From: Bacteroidia bacterium | GTDB lineage: Bacteria > Bacteroidota > Bacteroidia > J057 | Length of the DNA stretch: 52,711 bases | Reading direction: 5' to 3' | Assembly: GCA_022760475.1 (NCBI GenBank) | Contig: JALEFZ010000016.1 | Coordinates: 1 to 52,711 of the forward strand | In this document: positions 24,925 to 34,200 of the stretch, piece after piece | Numbering within the stretch: the stretch's first letter is position 1 | How the letters are laid out: every line of letters begins with the position of its first letter | The notes under the pieces: generated by a model | Told to the model about the DNA's origin: nothing | Databases searched by the model: none | What the model saw: the letters and a program-made list of their open reading frames with translations, nothing else | Made by a program: the position numbers and the translations under genes

Positions 24925-25492
24925 TGTTTATTCTGTAACAAAGGTTTGCTCTTTTTAACCCAAAAATTCTCCCATTTTTTGCTTCGTAATTGTTATAAAT
25001 TTTGCCATTCTCTCTCCAACATTGCTGCAAGCCTTCCTCGCGGCCCATTTCTAACAATCGCTTCTTGAATTTTGCACCACTTTTATACCACTGCCACTGT
25101 TCGCCATGAAGTTCCCCAGTCTGATAGTGATTAAGCGAGCGCAAGTTCCCATTTGTCCACCATGACCTTACCTGGCCATGTAATTTCCCGTTTTCATAAA
25201 AGGCCTCATAGCTCAACTGCCCGTTAGGAAACCACTTTCTTAGTGTGCCTTGCCTTTTCCCTTCCAGGTATTCGGTCTCCTCAACGAGTGTACCATCTTC
25301 CATGCTATCAATCGCAAGTCCGGTAAATGCCTCATTTCGATGAAAGACCAATCCTTTGGCAGGAATCAAATTCAGAGAGTCGACCACTACGGTAGGTCCA
25401 GTTTCTACTTTCTCCTCCAAATGCCTAAGCCCATTCTGCCCAAAAATCAATAAGGCAGCAACTATGAAGAAGGGAATATTACTGTATTGCAT
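24896..25492 (-). CDS. YwqK-like MORN-type repeat protein
   Basis: The 198-residue protein has an N-terminal hydrophobic anchor or signal (residues 6-22) and then MORN-like repeats. These read GTLRKWFPNGQLSYEAFYENGKLHG, then QVRSWWTNGNLRSLNHYQTGELHG, then EQWQWYKSGAKFKKR, each about 23 residues. Database entries often call this family a YwqK antitoxin, but nothing here shows a toxin-antitoxin pair. It overlaps the YHYH gene by 14 bp and the SCO1 gene by 29 bp, so the three are translated together. Confidence 0.75.
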   Translation of the reverse strand: MQYSNIPFFIVAALLIFGQNGLRHLEEKVETGPTVVVDSLNLIPAKGLVFHRNEAFTGLAIDSMEDGTLVEETEYLEGKRQGTLRKWFPNGQLSYEAFYENGKLHGQVRSWWTNGNLRSLNHYQTGELHGEQWQWYKSGAKFKKRLLEMGREEGLQQCWRENGKIYNNYEAKNGRIFGLKRANLCYRINNEIVQFKTK

Positions 25493-26270
25493 TAGGTGTA
25501 CCTTGAAAGTCCCCCGGAAAGATGATATAGAATTGGTTCAGGTAGAGTTCGTTTTGAATGTGGTAGTGATATTCACCATCAGGATTGTGAGGGGTAGGGC
25601 CAAAATGTCCGCCCGATTCATCAAGGTCAGATGGATAACTGCCATCATAATCTTTCCTACCATAGATGAAGAAGCCATCTGACATGATACCAATCAAGTT
25701 CCCATCATCATTGCTCCATGCCTTTGGCTCAAGATGGTAATGGTAACTTTGCGGGCCTGTGTGTGCCCCTGAATAGTCCAGGGAAACTGAAGCATCATCT
25801 AATGGGACATTGGGTCCCTCCTGATCATTGTATATGACTGCCCCACTCACCGCAAAGCCGATGGCTCCCAAGCCTGTAGTTGTTGTAGAAGAGGCCTTCT
25901 CCGGACTTGCTGGAACACGAAGTGTATAGCTCCCATTAAATGAATCAATGTAACCAGGGGCCATATTGGCAAAGGAGGTTACCGTGGGTTGTACAAAAAG
26001 ATCATGCTCCTCGGTAGCAGTTGCAGGAGCGTGATAAGGCGAAGACCAATATGGAGAAGTGTGATTGGGCCATCCGTTGGTTTCAAGGACAACGTCCGAA
26101 CCATCAAGGTAAATGACAAAATTATCCGAATCAAACTCCTCAAAGGCCTTGTGAAGGCTAACTTCAGTCTCCTCTTCCTCTTCTTCAGTAATTACATTTT
26201 CTTCCTGACATCCGCTCAAGTTTAGCCATAAGAATACCACGGCCATCGTGTAGAATGGTAGCTTTTTCAT
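25479..26270 (-). CDS. YHYH-domain lipoprotein
   Basis: The 263-residue protein starts at ATG 26270 (MKKLPFY). It has a lipobox LSGC (Cys21). The C-terminal half is a YHYH domain (PF14240): GAVIYND, GPQSYHYHLEP, GIMSDGFFIYGRKDYDGSYPSDLDE, then GEYHYHIQNELYLNQFYIIFPGDFQG. The repeated Tyr-His-Tyr-His motifs suggest metal (copper) binding. It is the first gene of a three-gene overlapping operon ending in SCO1, which supports a copper-handling role by inference. Confidence 0.8.
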   Translation of the reverse strand: MKKLPFYTMAVVFLWLNLSGCQEENVITEEEEEETEVSLHKAFEEFDSDNFVIYLDGSDVVLETNGWPNHTSPYWSSPYHAPATATEEHDLFVQPTVTSFANMAPGYIDSFNGSYTLRVPASPEKASSTTTTGLGAIGFAVSGAVIYNDQEGPNVPLDDASVSLDYSGAHTGPQSYHYHLEPKAWSNDDGNLIGIMSDGFFIYGRKDYDGSYPSDLDESGGHFGPTPHNPDGEYHYHIQNELYLNQFYIIFPGDFQGTPNAIQ

Positions 26271-26358
26271 AACTCTCAATTGTTATATTGGGTGATTTTA
26301 CCCCTTTAAGAGAGTTTTCTTGGATTTGTACTCATTCACATGAAAAAAAATTCATTTA

Positions 26359-27111
26359 CTATATCCTTCCTACAAAAAAATGATCCTTACCGAAGCCATG
26401 TGAGTTGGCCCCATCCCTCCAAAAGGGATATTTGTATTGTTTAAACCGCTTTCTCCTATAGGTAATTTCCTCTGGTGGAATCGGAGTACAGGATAGCCTG
26501 AGAATACTTATTTGCCTGTCGCCTATGGAATACAAGCGATTTTCGGAAACCAGATTAGGTTGACATAAAAAAGCTTCCTGGGTACTCAGCCTTATTCTAT
26601 TCTTGTAGGTAAAAATCCCAATGTAGGCATCCCTGAACGTGGAGTCGCTTGAAAGGTATTGGTAAGTAGAATCTTCCAATTTGGAATTGGCATAATCATT
26701 TAAAATAATCCTTTCAGCTTTTGCAGGGATAAAACCGTCTTTCGCCTGGATTTCTGACAAAGCAATCACAATGTAGGTTTCAGCTAATTTTGCATATCTA
26801 CTCTTTTGCATTTGGTCATCATAGGTACACCGACACTCTCTGTAATTCAAAGAATCCAGCACCTTGACCACCACCATGCTATCTCCTTGCCATTTCACCA
26901 AATTGATCCTGCCCGAAAGCCAAAACTCATTAGATGAATCCATTCCAGGCATTCCCTTACCTTCACAATGCCTGCCTAGGTCCAATTCCAACAAATATAT
27001 TTCTTCCCCAACAGCCCCCAAGGGAAACAGCCTATGGGTTAGCTCACCACAACAGGCCAATGACTGACTTACGAAGAATAGGAATGTAAAAAAGGTGAAT
27101 AAAGATTTCAT
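26359..27111 (-). CDS. Hypothetical secreted protein
   Basis: The 250-residue protein starts best at ATG 27111 (MKSLFTFFTFLFF), since the upstream extension lacks a signal. A signal peptide ends near SQSLACCG, and Cys pairs sit at the mature N-terminus. The rest is beta-rich with basic Arg/Lys spots near the C-terminus (YRRKRFKQYKYPFW). No domain is recognised. It stands alone between the YHYH operon and a gene-free stretch. Confidence 0.55.
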   Translation of the reverse strand: MKSLFTFFTFLFFVSQSLACCGELTHRLFPLGAVGEEIYLLELDLGRHCEGKGMPGMDSSNEFWLSGRINLVKWQGDSMVVVKVLDSLNYRECRCTYDDQMQKSRYAKLAETYIVIALSEIQAKDGFIPAKAERIILNDYANSKLEDSTYQYLSSDSTFRDAYIGIFTYKNRIRLSTQEAFLCQPNLVSENRLYSIGDRQISILRLSCTPIPPEEITYRRKRFKQYKYPFWRDGANSHGFGKDHFFVGRI

Positions 27112-27198
27112 GTTTGTACTTTTTACCATAAGATCTATTTTGGAAAAAGTTTCCATATTTTTTAGGGATGAGTTAGTTTTTTTGGGTATGTCAGGAAA

Positions 27199-27262
27199 TC
27201 AGGAATCATCCTTTGGGTCATTCAGGTTAGATCCTTCACTTCGTTCAGGATGACAAGCTGTC
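27199..27262. repeat. Possible dispersed intergenic repeat (TTCACTTCGTTCAGGATGAC type)
   Basis: The segment contains ATCCTTCACTTCGTTCAGGAT split as ATCCT ... AGGAT with a short dyad, preceded by ATCATCCTTTGGGTCATTC. A weaker copy of the GAAGGATCCTTG part occurs at 27345-27357. Sequences of this kind recur between genes in some Bacteroidota genomes, to my memory. A genome-wide count would be needed. Confidence 0.35.
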
Positions 27263-27381
27263 CGTAGGTAATCTTGCCAAAGGCAACTATCCCCTTCCTA
27301 CACCAAAGGTGTCATCTAGAAGATGGGAGCCTAAAAGGCAACCGACGAAGGATCCTTGTTTCATTCATGTTAAAAACAAAA

Positions 27382-27411
27382 AAACCTTCCCTCTAAAGAG
27401 GGGAAAGGTTT
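27382..27411 (-). terminator. Terminator of proS
   Basis: On the minus strand, AAACCTTTCCCC and GAGGGAAGGTTT form an imperfect stem (two bulges), followed by TTTTTTTGTTTTT. Confidence 0.75.
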
Positions 27412-27453
27412 CCAACTTCTTAATCTATTCAGTAACCGCAGTCTGTGAAGGGA

Positions 27454-28941
27454 TCAATATGCCTTGGCAAATAGCACCCGCTGCTTGGATGGCTTGCCAG
27501 TTAGCATATCCACGCCATCCTCCTGCTCATTATCTAGTGGAATACAACGAATGGTTGCCTTGGTCAACTCCTGAATCTTCGCCTCCGTGTCAGGCGTTCC
27601 ATCCCAGTGAGCAGAAAGGAAACCTGGCACATTTGCCTTTAAGGCCTCCTGGAATTGCTCCCAGCTATCGATCTTATGGGTATTGTCTTGGCGATGCTTC
27701 AATGCCTTGGCATACATTGCCTTCTGGATTTCATTCAATTTTGGCTGTATGACATCAACAATATTTTCAGGAAGATCAACCACTTCTTTGCTTTGGCTAT
27801 GGCGGTAAGCAACCTCCATCTTGCCATTGGCAAGGTCTCTCGGCCCAATGGCTATCCTGACAGGGACTCCTTTGAGTTCCCATTCATTGAATTTCCAACC
27901 AGGCTTTTTGGTGTCATCATCGTCAACTTTCACCCGGATCCCCGCACTTTTCAAAGCCTTTGCCAATTCGTCGCACTTTTCCAGTACCATTTGACGCTCT
28001 TCATCCTTTCTATAAATAGGAACAAAGACCACCTGAATAGTCGCTAATACAGGTGGTAAAATCAATCCGCTGTCATCAGAATGGGTCATGATCAAAGCCC
28101 CCATCAACCTTGTAGAAACCCCCCATGAAGTAGCCCATACATGCTCTTGCTTGTTGTCTTTGTTTGCAAAGGTAACATCAAAGGCCTTGGCGAAATTTTG
28201 CCCCAGGAAGTGAGAAGTACCACATTGAAGTGCCTTTCCATCTTGCATCAAGGCTTCAATGGTGTAGGTATCCAATGCCCCTGCGAATCGCTCACTTTCG
28301 GTTTTTACACCACGGATTACAGGAATTCCAAGGGTATTTTCTGCAAAATCGCCATAGACATGAAGCATTTGCATGGCTTCTTCCCTGGCTTCTTTTTCAG
28401 TTGCATGGGCCGTATGTCCTTCTTGCCACAAAAACTCTGCTGTACGAAGAAACATTCTTGTCCTGAGCTCCCAACGAACCACATTCGCCCATTGGTTGAT
28501 CAGCAGTGGCAGATCACGATAAGATTGAATCCAGTTTTTATAGGTTGACCAAATGATGGTCTCGGAAGTAGGCCTAACAATTAGTTCCTCCTCCAACTTG
28601 GCATCAGGATCAACGACAACCCCCTTGCCGTCCGGATCATTTTTCAGGCGATAGTGGGTAACTACTGCACACTCCTTGGCGAAGCCTTCGACGTGGTCAG
28701 CTTCTTTTGAAAGAAAGCTCTTTGGAATGAACAACGGGAAATATGCATTGACGTGTCCAGTATCTTTGAACATTCCATCCAGGGTCTGCTGCATGCGCTC
28801 CCAAATGGCATAGCCCCATGGTTTGATGACCATACAGCCACGAACCTCAGAATTTTCAGCCAGGTCAGCCTTGCGTACAAGTTCGTTGTACCAATCCGCA
28901 TAATTTTCACTGCGGGAAGTGAGTTGATTGCCTTTTGCCAT
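27454..28941 (-). CDS. proS: Prolyl-tRNA synthetase, eukaryote/archaeal-type (class II)
   Basis: The 495-residue enzyme has the class II motifs, including [16 protein letters not shown] (motif region), [20 protein letters not shown] (motif 2), and [11 protein letters not shown], with the anticodon-binding domain at about 300-400. It lacks the editing insertion of the long bacterial type and has the short architecture common in Bacteroidota. It charges tRNA-Pro in the cytosol. Monocistronic, with a T-rich terminator hairpin downstream. Confidence 0.95.
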   Translation of the reverse strand: MAKGNQLTSRSENYADWYNELVRKADLAENSEVRGCMVIKPWGYAIWERMQQTLDGMFKDTGHVNAYFPLFIPKSFLSKEADHVEGFAKECAVVTHYRLKNDPDGKGVVVDPDAKLEEELIVRPTSETIIWSTYKNWIQSYRDLPLLINQWANVVRWELRTRMFLRTAEFLWQEGHTAHATEKEAREEAMQMLHVYGDFAENTLGIPVIRGVKTESERFAGALDTYTIEALMQDGKALQCGTSHFLGQNFAKAFDVTFANKDNKQEHVWATSWGVSTRLMGALIMTHSDDSGLILPPVLATIQVVFVPIYRKDEERQMVLEKCDELAKALKSAGIRVKVDDDDTKKPGWKFNEWELKGVPVRIAIGPRDLANGKMEVAYRHSQSKEVVDLPENIVDVIQPKLNEIQKAMYAKALKHRQDNTHKIDSWEQFQEALKANVPGFLSAHWDGTPDTEAKIQELTKATIRCIPLDNEQEDGVDMLTGKPSKQRVLFAKAY

Positions 28942-29281
28942 GATTGATTATATGGAAAATGATCGGACGAATCCGCGAAATACGAAGTCAAAATTAGCAG
29001 ACCCGAAGGGGAAAACAAACATGCTAATTTCTATTTCGTAAAAAATTGACAGGTATCTATAAAGAAGATAGGCCAAAAAGAGGGGTGGTGAAGCAAAAGG
29101 ATTAACCCGAATGCTCATTTAAAATACACACTTGTCAAATTTTGGTTTCATTTTTCCTTAATTTTCAGCATAATGTGATTACATTTAATAGAATTAGACG
29201 TCTACTTTATAAATACTTCGTCTTATTAATTTCTATTAATTGGAAATACTTAACTGGACTAATTTTACATACCAGAACACA
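28942..29281. other. 340-bp divergent intergenic region
   Basis: This region is AT-rich, between proS and the Ser/Arg-rich lipoprotein gene. A near-consensus promoter for the right-hand gene sits at 29240-29267; the proS promoter is not evident. Confidence 0.4.
29240..29267 (+). promoter_or_regulatory. Probable promoter of the low-complexity lipoprotein
   Basis: TTG (29240-29242), 17-bp spacer, TAATTTTA (29260-29267): one mismatch from TTG-N17-23-TAnnTTTG. The ATG lies 14 bp after the -7 box. Confidence 0.45.
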
Positions 29282-30589
29282 ATGAAATATATCAAACTTT
29301 TACTTATTCCCGCTGTAGCTGTCCTCCTGGCAAGTTGTGCCACACCGAGGTATGCCTCCAGCTCGGAATATGATGATGTTTACTACTCATCAAGCGATCA
29401 AACTACCCCCTTGGCTGAAACAAGCCTCGACAGGACTCCTAGAAACGATTACAATGACAGCTATTACAGAAATCCTGATGCTTACAGGGAGCCTGTAAAT
29501 AGTTACAATGATTATTACCAGGATGATGACTTCTTCTATTCAAGAAGAGTCAGAAGATTCAACCAATCAAATAGGGCTTCCTGGAGATATTATGACCCCT
29601 ATTATTCCAATGACCTTTACTTCGTACTGGGAAGCAATTCATTCAATCGTTGGAATAATAATGGTTGGGTAAACTGGAATAGCCCAAGATTTGGCTCATA
29701 CAATGGTTGGAACAACAATCCTTCTTGGAATGATCCATTTTACAATGGCTTCAACCAATTTGGTTCTTGGGGATGGAATACTCCTGCTTACTACAACCCA
29801 TGGGTAAATGCCTATTACGGATACAATCCAGGTTTTTATAGCCCTTACAACAGAGGCTTCAACAACGGCTTTGGTTTCAATAATTTCGGTCCTGGTGCAT
29901 ATTATTGTCCCCCTGTAACCTCAAGAGGTTGGTCAAACTTTAACAGAACCACCAGGAATACCCGTGCGACTTATACCAGTCAGCGTACGAATACGCAGTC
30001 TAACAGAAGTAGAACAACTTACACCAATTCAAGGCAGAACGCCAATACCCGTCCAGGTACCAGCAAGCCTAACACTGTAAGAACCCGAACTGCCAATACT
30101 GCAACAAGAAACAGTGAATACTTACGTCCAAGGACTACAAACGAATTGAACAGTAGAACCTCTTCCACCACCAGAACAAGGGTTAATACGACAAGACCTT
30201 CTAATACAGGAAGAAATTCTACCTATCCTTCGAGGACGACCACGAACAGCCGTAACAATACGAGCACAAGGAATACTAGAACCTATCCTAACAGCCGTAA
30301 CAATACGAGTACAAGGCCTTCAAGGACAAGCACTCCTTCGCGTACGACTGCACCTAGGACAAACTCAAGGAACAACACCAACTCAAGACCTTCGAGGACT
30401 TCTACGCCTTCAAGGACAAGCACTCCATCGAGGAGCCGTAACAATTTCAACTCTACTCCATCGAGAAGCAAGAGTAACTTCAACTCAAGTAGTTCTTCAA
30501 GAAGATCGTCGAGCATCAGCCCATCAAGCAGATCAAGCCGCTCATCTTCTTCCAGAACCAGCAGTTCTAGGTCTAGACGCAATAAGTAA
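29282..30589 (+). CDS. Low-complexity Ser/Arg/Thr/Asn-rich lipoprotein
   Basis: The 435-residue protein starts at ATG 29282 with lipobox LLASC (Cys18). Residues 20-95 are acidic with Tyr/Asp repeats. Residues 100-230 are Asn/Gly/Trp/Tyr-rich (NNNGWVNWNSP, GYNPGFYSPYNRG). From about 230 to the end it is dominated by Thr-Arg-Asn and then Ser-Arg repeats (SRNNTSTRPSRTSTPSRT). The tail is strongly basic. It looks like a disordered, surface-exposed or adhesive lipoprotein; function unknown. The GC-rich repeats leave a long antisense open frame that is a by-product. Confidence 0.75.
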   Translation: MKYIKLLLIPAVAVLLASCATPRYASSSEYDDVYYSSSDQTTPLAETSLDRTPRNDYNDSYYRNPDAYREPVNSYNDYYQDDDFFYSRRVRRFNQSNRASWRYYDPYYSNDLYFVLGSNSFNRWNNNGWVNWNSPRFGSYNGWNNNPSWNDPFYNGFNQFGSWGWNTPAYYNPWVNAYYGYNPGFYSPYNRGFNNGFGFNNFGPGAYYCPPVTSRGWSNFNRTTRNTRATYTSQRTNTQSNRSRTTYTNSRQNANTRPGTSKPNTVRTRTANTATRNSEYLRPRTTNELNSRTSSTTRTRVNTTRPSNTGRNSTYPSRTTTNSRNNTSTRNTRTYPNSRNNTSTRPSRTSTPSRTTAPRTNSRNNTNSRPSRTSTPSRTSTPSRSRNNFNSTPSRSKSNFNSSSSSRRSSSISPSSRSSRSSSSRTSSSRSRRNK

Positions 30590-30609
30590 ATAAAGATACA
30601 CGCTTGTAC

Positions 30610-30637
30610 AAAGGGTCGGGGTTATCTCCGACCCTTT
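30610..30637 (+). terminator. Terminator of the low-complexity lipoprotein
   Basis: AAAGGGTCGG pairs with CCGACCCTTT (10 bp) around an 8-nt loop, 20 bp after the stop. The T-tract after it is short. Confidence 0.7.
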
Positions 30638-30717
30638 CATTATTTTAAAGTTGTAAGTTAATTTGGACTCGCAATTCGGGACGTTAACCAATACTCATTA
30701 CAAGACAACCCTTTACA

Positions 30718-32328
30718 ATGAAGACGATAAATATATCATTAACCCTATTTCTTATCTTCTTTAGCACACTGTCCTTTGCTCAAAATGAGCTGGATGCCTA
30801 TCGTCACAGCCAAACTCAATTGAGGGGTTCGGCAAGGATGCTTGGCATGGGAGGAGCTTATTCTGCTGCTGGAGCTGATATAGGGGCTACTACACTTAAC
30901 CCCGCAAGTTTGGGACTTTTCAGAAGCTCAGCCTTTACCCTTACGCCTACCTTTTCACTGGGTACGGTTGAAGGACAATTCATCAATCAGGCCCAAAATG
31001 GAAGGAGCAATTACTTTGGTATACCCAACTGGGGAATGGCATTTACGACCGTAAACTATTATGATGAAGAGAGCAAAAGAAAGAGCGGTAAAAAAATAAA
31101 GTCCTACTCTTTTGCCTTTGGTCATAACCAAACCGAGAACTATCACTCAAATTCACTGGTTCAGGATGCCTTCAATGAATTCAGTTCTATCACCAACAAC
31201 TTTGCTGAACAAGCACAGGGGATTCCATTTAGTGAATTGGAAAACCTGGATTCCAGGGCTGGCCTAGCGCTGAGGTCATTGATGATCGAGGTAATCGCAG
31301 ATCGATTTGATAGCGTTGACTATTATGGCGCTGCGGACAGAGGAATGATCAATCAGACCGTTCAGATCGAAGAAACGGGAAAAAGGAATGAATGGTTTGC
31401 TGGAATTGGGGCAAACATGAATGACAAATTCTTCATTGGGGCTTCCATAAACCTCGAACGACTCAGATACGAACAACGATTTGACTTTGCGGAGGAAGAT
31501 GTAAATGAAATGTATGAGTTTTTGGATAATCAGGAAAACAATGGTTTCCCACTTGAGATTCCCTTTGTGAGACTGATTGCCACCGATACATTTTCTACTT
31601 CAGGGCTAGGGTTTGGAGCAACTGTGGGATTGATTTACCGCCCCATTGACCAGGTCAGGTTATCATTTTCAGCCCAGACACCTACCATTTATACACTTAC
31701 TGATAGATTTGATAATATTTTTACGACTGTCATCCAAACCACAACAGGGACTGAAGAACTACAAGAAATCCCCTTGGCAGAAGGTGAATTCAATTACAAC
31801 CTTACTACACCCTTTAGGGCCACGGGCGGTTTGATGATTTTGATAAAAAAATATGGATTTATTTCTGCTGATGTAGAGTACGTAGATTACTCAAGCTCAA
31901 GGCTTAGCAGTACAGAAACGAATGTCAACAATCCTGGGTTTGTATCTTTTTCAGAAGAGAATGCAGCAATTCTTAATGATTATACGTCAACAGTAAACAT
32001 TAGAATAGGTGGCGAAGCCAGATTTGACATGTTCAGATTGAGGTTAGGTGCCGCAAGGTATGGAAGCGGTTTGAGTAATGACCTAAGGCAGTATCTCGAT
32101 GACACTGACTTGGAAACGATAAGGACGATTGACAACAATCGCATATTTTTAACCGGGGGAATAGGGATCAGGCAACGGAATTTCTTTGCAGACGTTTCTT
32201 TGGTAAATATGCGACAACAAAATAAGGTTACACCTTATACCTTAGATAATCCGGACGCATTTCAACCTACTTTCGTTACCACCAGGATTACCAATAACAT
32301 TAGCGGAACTATTGGTTTTCTGTTTTGA
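30718..32328 (+). CDS. Outer membrane transporter of the OMPP1/FadL/TodX family
   Basis: The 536-residue protein has a signal peptide (residues 1-21, ending SFAQ) and a 14-strand-type barrel composition. The N-terminus, QLRGSARMLGMGGAYSAAGADIGATTLNPASLGL, matches the FadL-like hatch start (GxGGAxxAxADDxxAxxxNPAGL). Strands continue through GLGFGATVGLIYRPIDQVRLSFS and the last strand ends NNISGTIGFLF with a terminal Phe, as outer-membrane barrels do. It probably imports hydrophobic compounds such as fatty acids. Monocistronic. Confidence 0.8.
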   Translation: MKTINISLTLFLIFFSTLSFAQNELDAYRHSQTQLRGSARMLGMGGAYSAAGADIGATTLNPASLGLFRSSAFTLTPTFSLGTVEGQFINQAQNGRSNYFGIPNWGMAFTTVNYYDEESKRKSGKKIKSYSFAFGHNQTENYHSNSLVQDAFNEFSSITNNFAEQAQGIPFSELENLDSRAGLALRSLMIEVIADRFDSVDYYGAADRGMINQTVQIEETGKRNEWFAGIGANMNDKFFIGASINLERLRYEQRFDFAEEDVNEMYEFLDNQENNGFPLEIPFVRLIATDTFSTSGLGFGATVGLIYRPIDQVRLSFSAQTPTIYTLTDRFDNIFTTVIQTTTGTEELQEIPLAEGEFNYNLTTPFRATGGLMILIKKYGFISADVEYVDYSSSRLSSTETNVNNPGFVSFSEENAAILNDYTSTVNIRIGGEARFDMFRLRLGAARYGSGLSNDLRQYLDDTDLETIRTIDNNRIFLTGGIGIRQRNFFADVSLVNMRQQNKVTPYTLDNPDAFQPTFVTTRITNNISGTIGFLF

Positions 32329-32395
32329 TTAGGAAAAATTATCTCGCGTATGCAGCAAAGCTACCTCTTGTTTGAAACGTACTAATTTATTTTTT

Positions 32396-32401
32396 GGAGG
32401 A
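32396..32401 (+). promoter_or_regulatory. Strong Shine-Dalgarno of the 86-residue gene
   Basis: GGAGGA ends 3 bp before ATG 32405, and reads on as GGAGGAG. Strong anti-SD complementarity is rare in Bacteroidota, so this site decides the start, ruling out the TTG at 32372. Confidence 0.65.
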
Positions 32402-32404
32402 GCT

Positions 32405-32665
32405 ATGAGAAATCCTATTAACCAGATTGTCTCCGACGAGTTGTATGATACGTTGGTTAGACTCAACCTATTAAATCAAAAGGTAATTCGCGATTTTGAA
32501 ATTAAGCGCAATTATCTATGCCTGCGAAAACAAGGTTTTCGTGCTGCAGAAGCCATTGAAGAAGTTCTAGAGAACTATCCCTATCTTCAATTTGACACCG
32601 TCAGAAAGATCATCTACAGTGTCAAATTACCCGAAGAAGTCAACGACGCCCAAGCCTGTGCCTGA
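32405..32665 (+). CDS. Small conserved-looking helical protein of unknown function
   Basis: The 86-residue protein starts at ATG 32405 with GGAGGAG just upstream. It is soluble and helical, with MRNPINQIVSDELYDTL and then KRNYLCLRKQGFRAAEAIEEVLENYPYL. It ends with an unstructured tail of Glu, Asn, Asp, Ala and Cys. I do not recognise the family; the strong ribosome-binding site suggests high or special translation. The terminator hairpin after it is shared with the convergent thioredoxin-like gene. Confidence 0.6.
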   Translation: MRNPINQIVSDELYDTLVRLNLLNQKVIRDFEIKRNYLCLRKQGFRAAEAIEEVLENYPYLQFDTVRKIIYSVKLPEEVNDAQACA

Positions 32666-32693
32666 AAAGCACTGGTTTGAAAAGAAAACACTA

Positions 32694-32734
32694 AAAAAAA
32701 GGCTGTGAACCTATTCCCCTCACAGCTTTTTTTT
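32694..32734. terminator. Bidirectional terminator
   Basis: The stem GCTGTGA / TCACAGC is extended by an A-tract on the left and eight T on the right, so both strands have a T-tract. It overlaps the stop codon of the minus-strand gene. Confidence 0.8.
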
Positions 32735-34141
32735 CGTTTTTGATCCTCTTCTTTTGGAGGAATTTTCCCCAGAATAGATTTCTTCCAATTTTTTGCTCAA
32801 AGCAGCCCCTCTCAAGCCTTTGGCTATGATTCTTCCTTCAGGATCAATGAGGACGGTAGCTGGAATGGAATGAACGCCATATGCCCGGGCAGCCACAGAA
32901 CCGAATCTCTTCAAATCACTAACATGAAGCCATTCGAGTTGGTCTTTTTCGATTGCTTTAACCCAGGCATCCTTAGACCTGTCCAGGCTTACGCCAAGGA
33001 TTTCAAATCCTTTATCTTTGTAAGCAGCATATGCCTTTCTTACATTTGGGTTTTCCCTTCTACAGGGCCCGCACCAGCTGGCCCAAAAGTCTACCAACAC
33101 ATAATTGCCCCTTAGATCTGAAAGGGATAAGGTATCACCCTCTGGGTTGGGTAGCTTAATGTCAGGTCCTATGGCACCAATCATCCTGCTACGGATGGGT
33201 GCTGTTTGCTTTTGAAGGCTCTGCGTAAATACTGGGTTGAGCTTGGCATATTCGGCCATATAACGATCCGCAAGGATAATGAACATATCCTCATTGGATC
33301 TCTGGAAGCCCTGAATAAGGCCAAGTAAGGCTCCTTTATGACCTTTCACTCCAATTCCTCTTAATTGGTCAAGGTACATATCCACGTATTTCAACTGCGC
33401 CTTGGGTGCCATCCCTAGTTGTCCCAAATTTTGGGCATAAGACCTAAATGCATCCTGAATATGAGGGTTTTGATCATGAAATGGATCGGTAAAATCTACG
33501 AACTGGAAGTAATAACCAGCCAGATAGATTGCTTCATTATTGATAAGTTTCCTACCATAGCCAGCAAAACTTGGAAAAGTCTGCAAAGACAAAACCTTGC
33601 TAACTGCAGGATAAGCACTTCTTAATTGGTTGAAATAATTCAATTTTCTATTATCCAGATCCATAAACATGGAATCGAGGCTCTTTAAATCCTTCCTTTG
33701 TGCCCTGGCCCTTCTGTATGAAGTGTAAAGTTGATTGGCTTCCTTACCAAAACTTTCATTTTGCTTGGTAGCCGCTTCAAGAGCTTGATTATTTGGAGAA
33801 ACTACTTGCGCTTTGGACAAAACCGGACAGCTCCCTACAATTTGAATCACAGGATCTCCTGCAAACAGGATCAACCTGGAGTTCTGGGGTCTACCTCCTC
33901 CAATGAAATAAAAGCCCTCAGGAAAATTGGAATTCAGGCTTACATTAAGACTTTTGATCGAGTCTCCCCCCTGGAGAGGAATTTTCCCCAACACGTCAAT
34001 GAGGTTTCCATTCAATTGGAAAAATAATAGGGAATCAGTCTCACAATCTGTAAGGCTCCCCTTAAGCTGGATATTTGCCTGAGCAGATAAGCAGCCCAAA
34101 GCGAAAGAAAAAAGGGTAAAGAAAAGTAGTTTTTTAAGCAT
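32720..34141 (-). CDS. TlpA/ResA-like thiol-disulfide oxidoreductase with N-terminal DUF4369-like domain
   Basis: The 473-residue protein starts at ATG 34141 (MLKKLLFF); the longer frame lacks a signal. It has a signal peptide with CLSAQ, then about 110 residues of beta-rich DUF4369-like sequence. A helical middle (130-320) is followed by a C-terminal AhpC/TSA-type thioredoxin domain with VDFWASWCGPCRRENP (redox Cys pair). The domain also has GVSLDRSKDAW and the cis-Pro motif GVHSIPATVLIDPEG. It works in the periplasm or cell surface, reducing or exchanging disulfides. The tail is basic (SKRRGSKTKKKL). It lies 60 bp after the start of the YqgE gene's stop; no clear operon. Confidence 0.85.
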   Translation of the reverse strand: MLKKLLFFTLFSFALGCLSAQANIQLKGSLTDCETDSLLFFQLNGNLIDVLGKIPLQGGDSIKSLNVSLNSNFPEGFYFIGGGRPQNSRLILFAGDPVIQIVGSCPVLSKAQVVSPNNQALEAATKQNESFGKEANQLYTSYRRARAQRKDLKSLDSMFMDLDNRKLNYFNQLRSAYPAVSKVLSLQTFPSFAGYGRKLINNEAIYLAGYYFQFVDFTDPFHDQNPHIQDAFRSYAQNLGQLGMAPKAQLKYVDMYLDQLRGIGVKGHKGALLGLIQGFQRSNEDMFIILADRYMAEYAKLNPVFTQSLQKQTAPIRSRMIGAIGPDIKLPNPEGDTLSLSDLRGNYVLVDFWASWCGPCRRENPNVRKAYAAYKDKGFEILGVSLDRSKDAWVKAIEKDQLEWLHVSDLKRFGSVAARAYGVHSIPATVLIDPEGRIIAKGLRGAALSKKLEEIYSGENSSKRRGSKTKKKL

Positions 34142-34200
34142 AGTTATCTTCTTGAAGAATACTCTCCTTGTTTTTCTTACAATAAAATACGGAAACTCCC

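Larger units (their letters stand above)
27112..27453. other. 342-bp gene-free region before proS
   Basis: This region carries the repeat-like segment at 27199-27262 and the proS terminator at 27382-27411. Otherwise I see no gene. Confidence 0.5.

Noticed and set aside
24896..25492. Toxin-antitoxin pair suggested by the YwqK antitoxin name
   Set aside because: No toxin-like gene is adjacent, and the gene lies in a SCO1/YHYH operon.
30283..30582. 99-residue Leu/Glu-rich antisense frame
   Set aside because: It is the reverse complement of the Ser/Arg repeat coding region, an artefact of low complexity.
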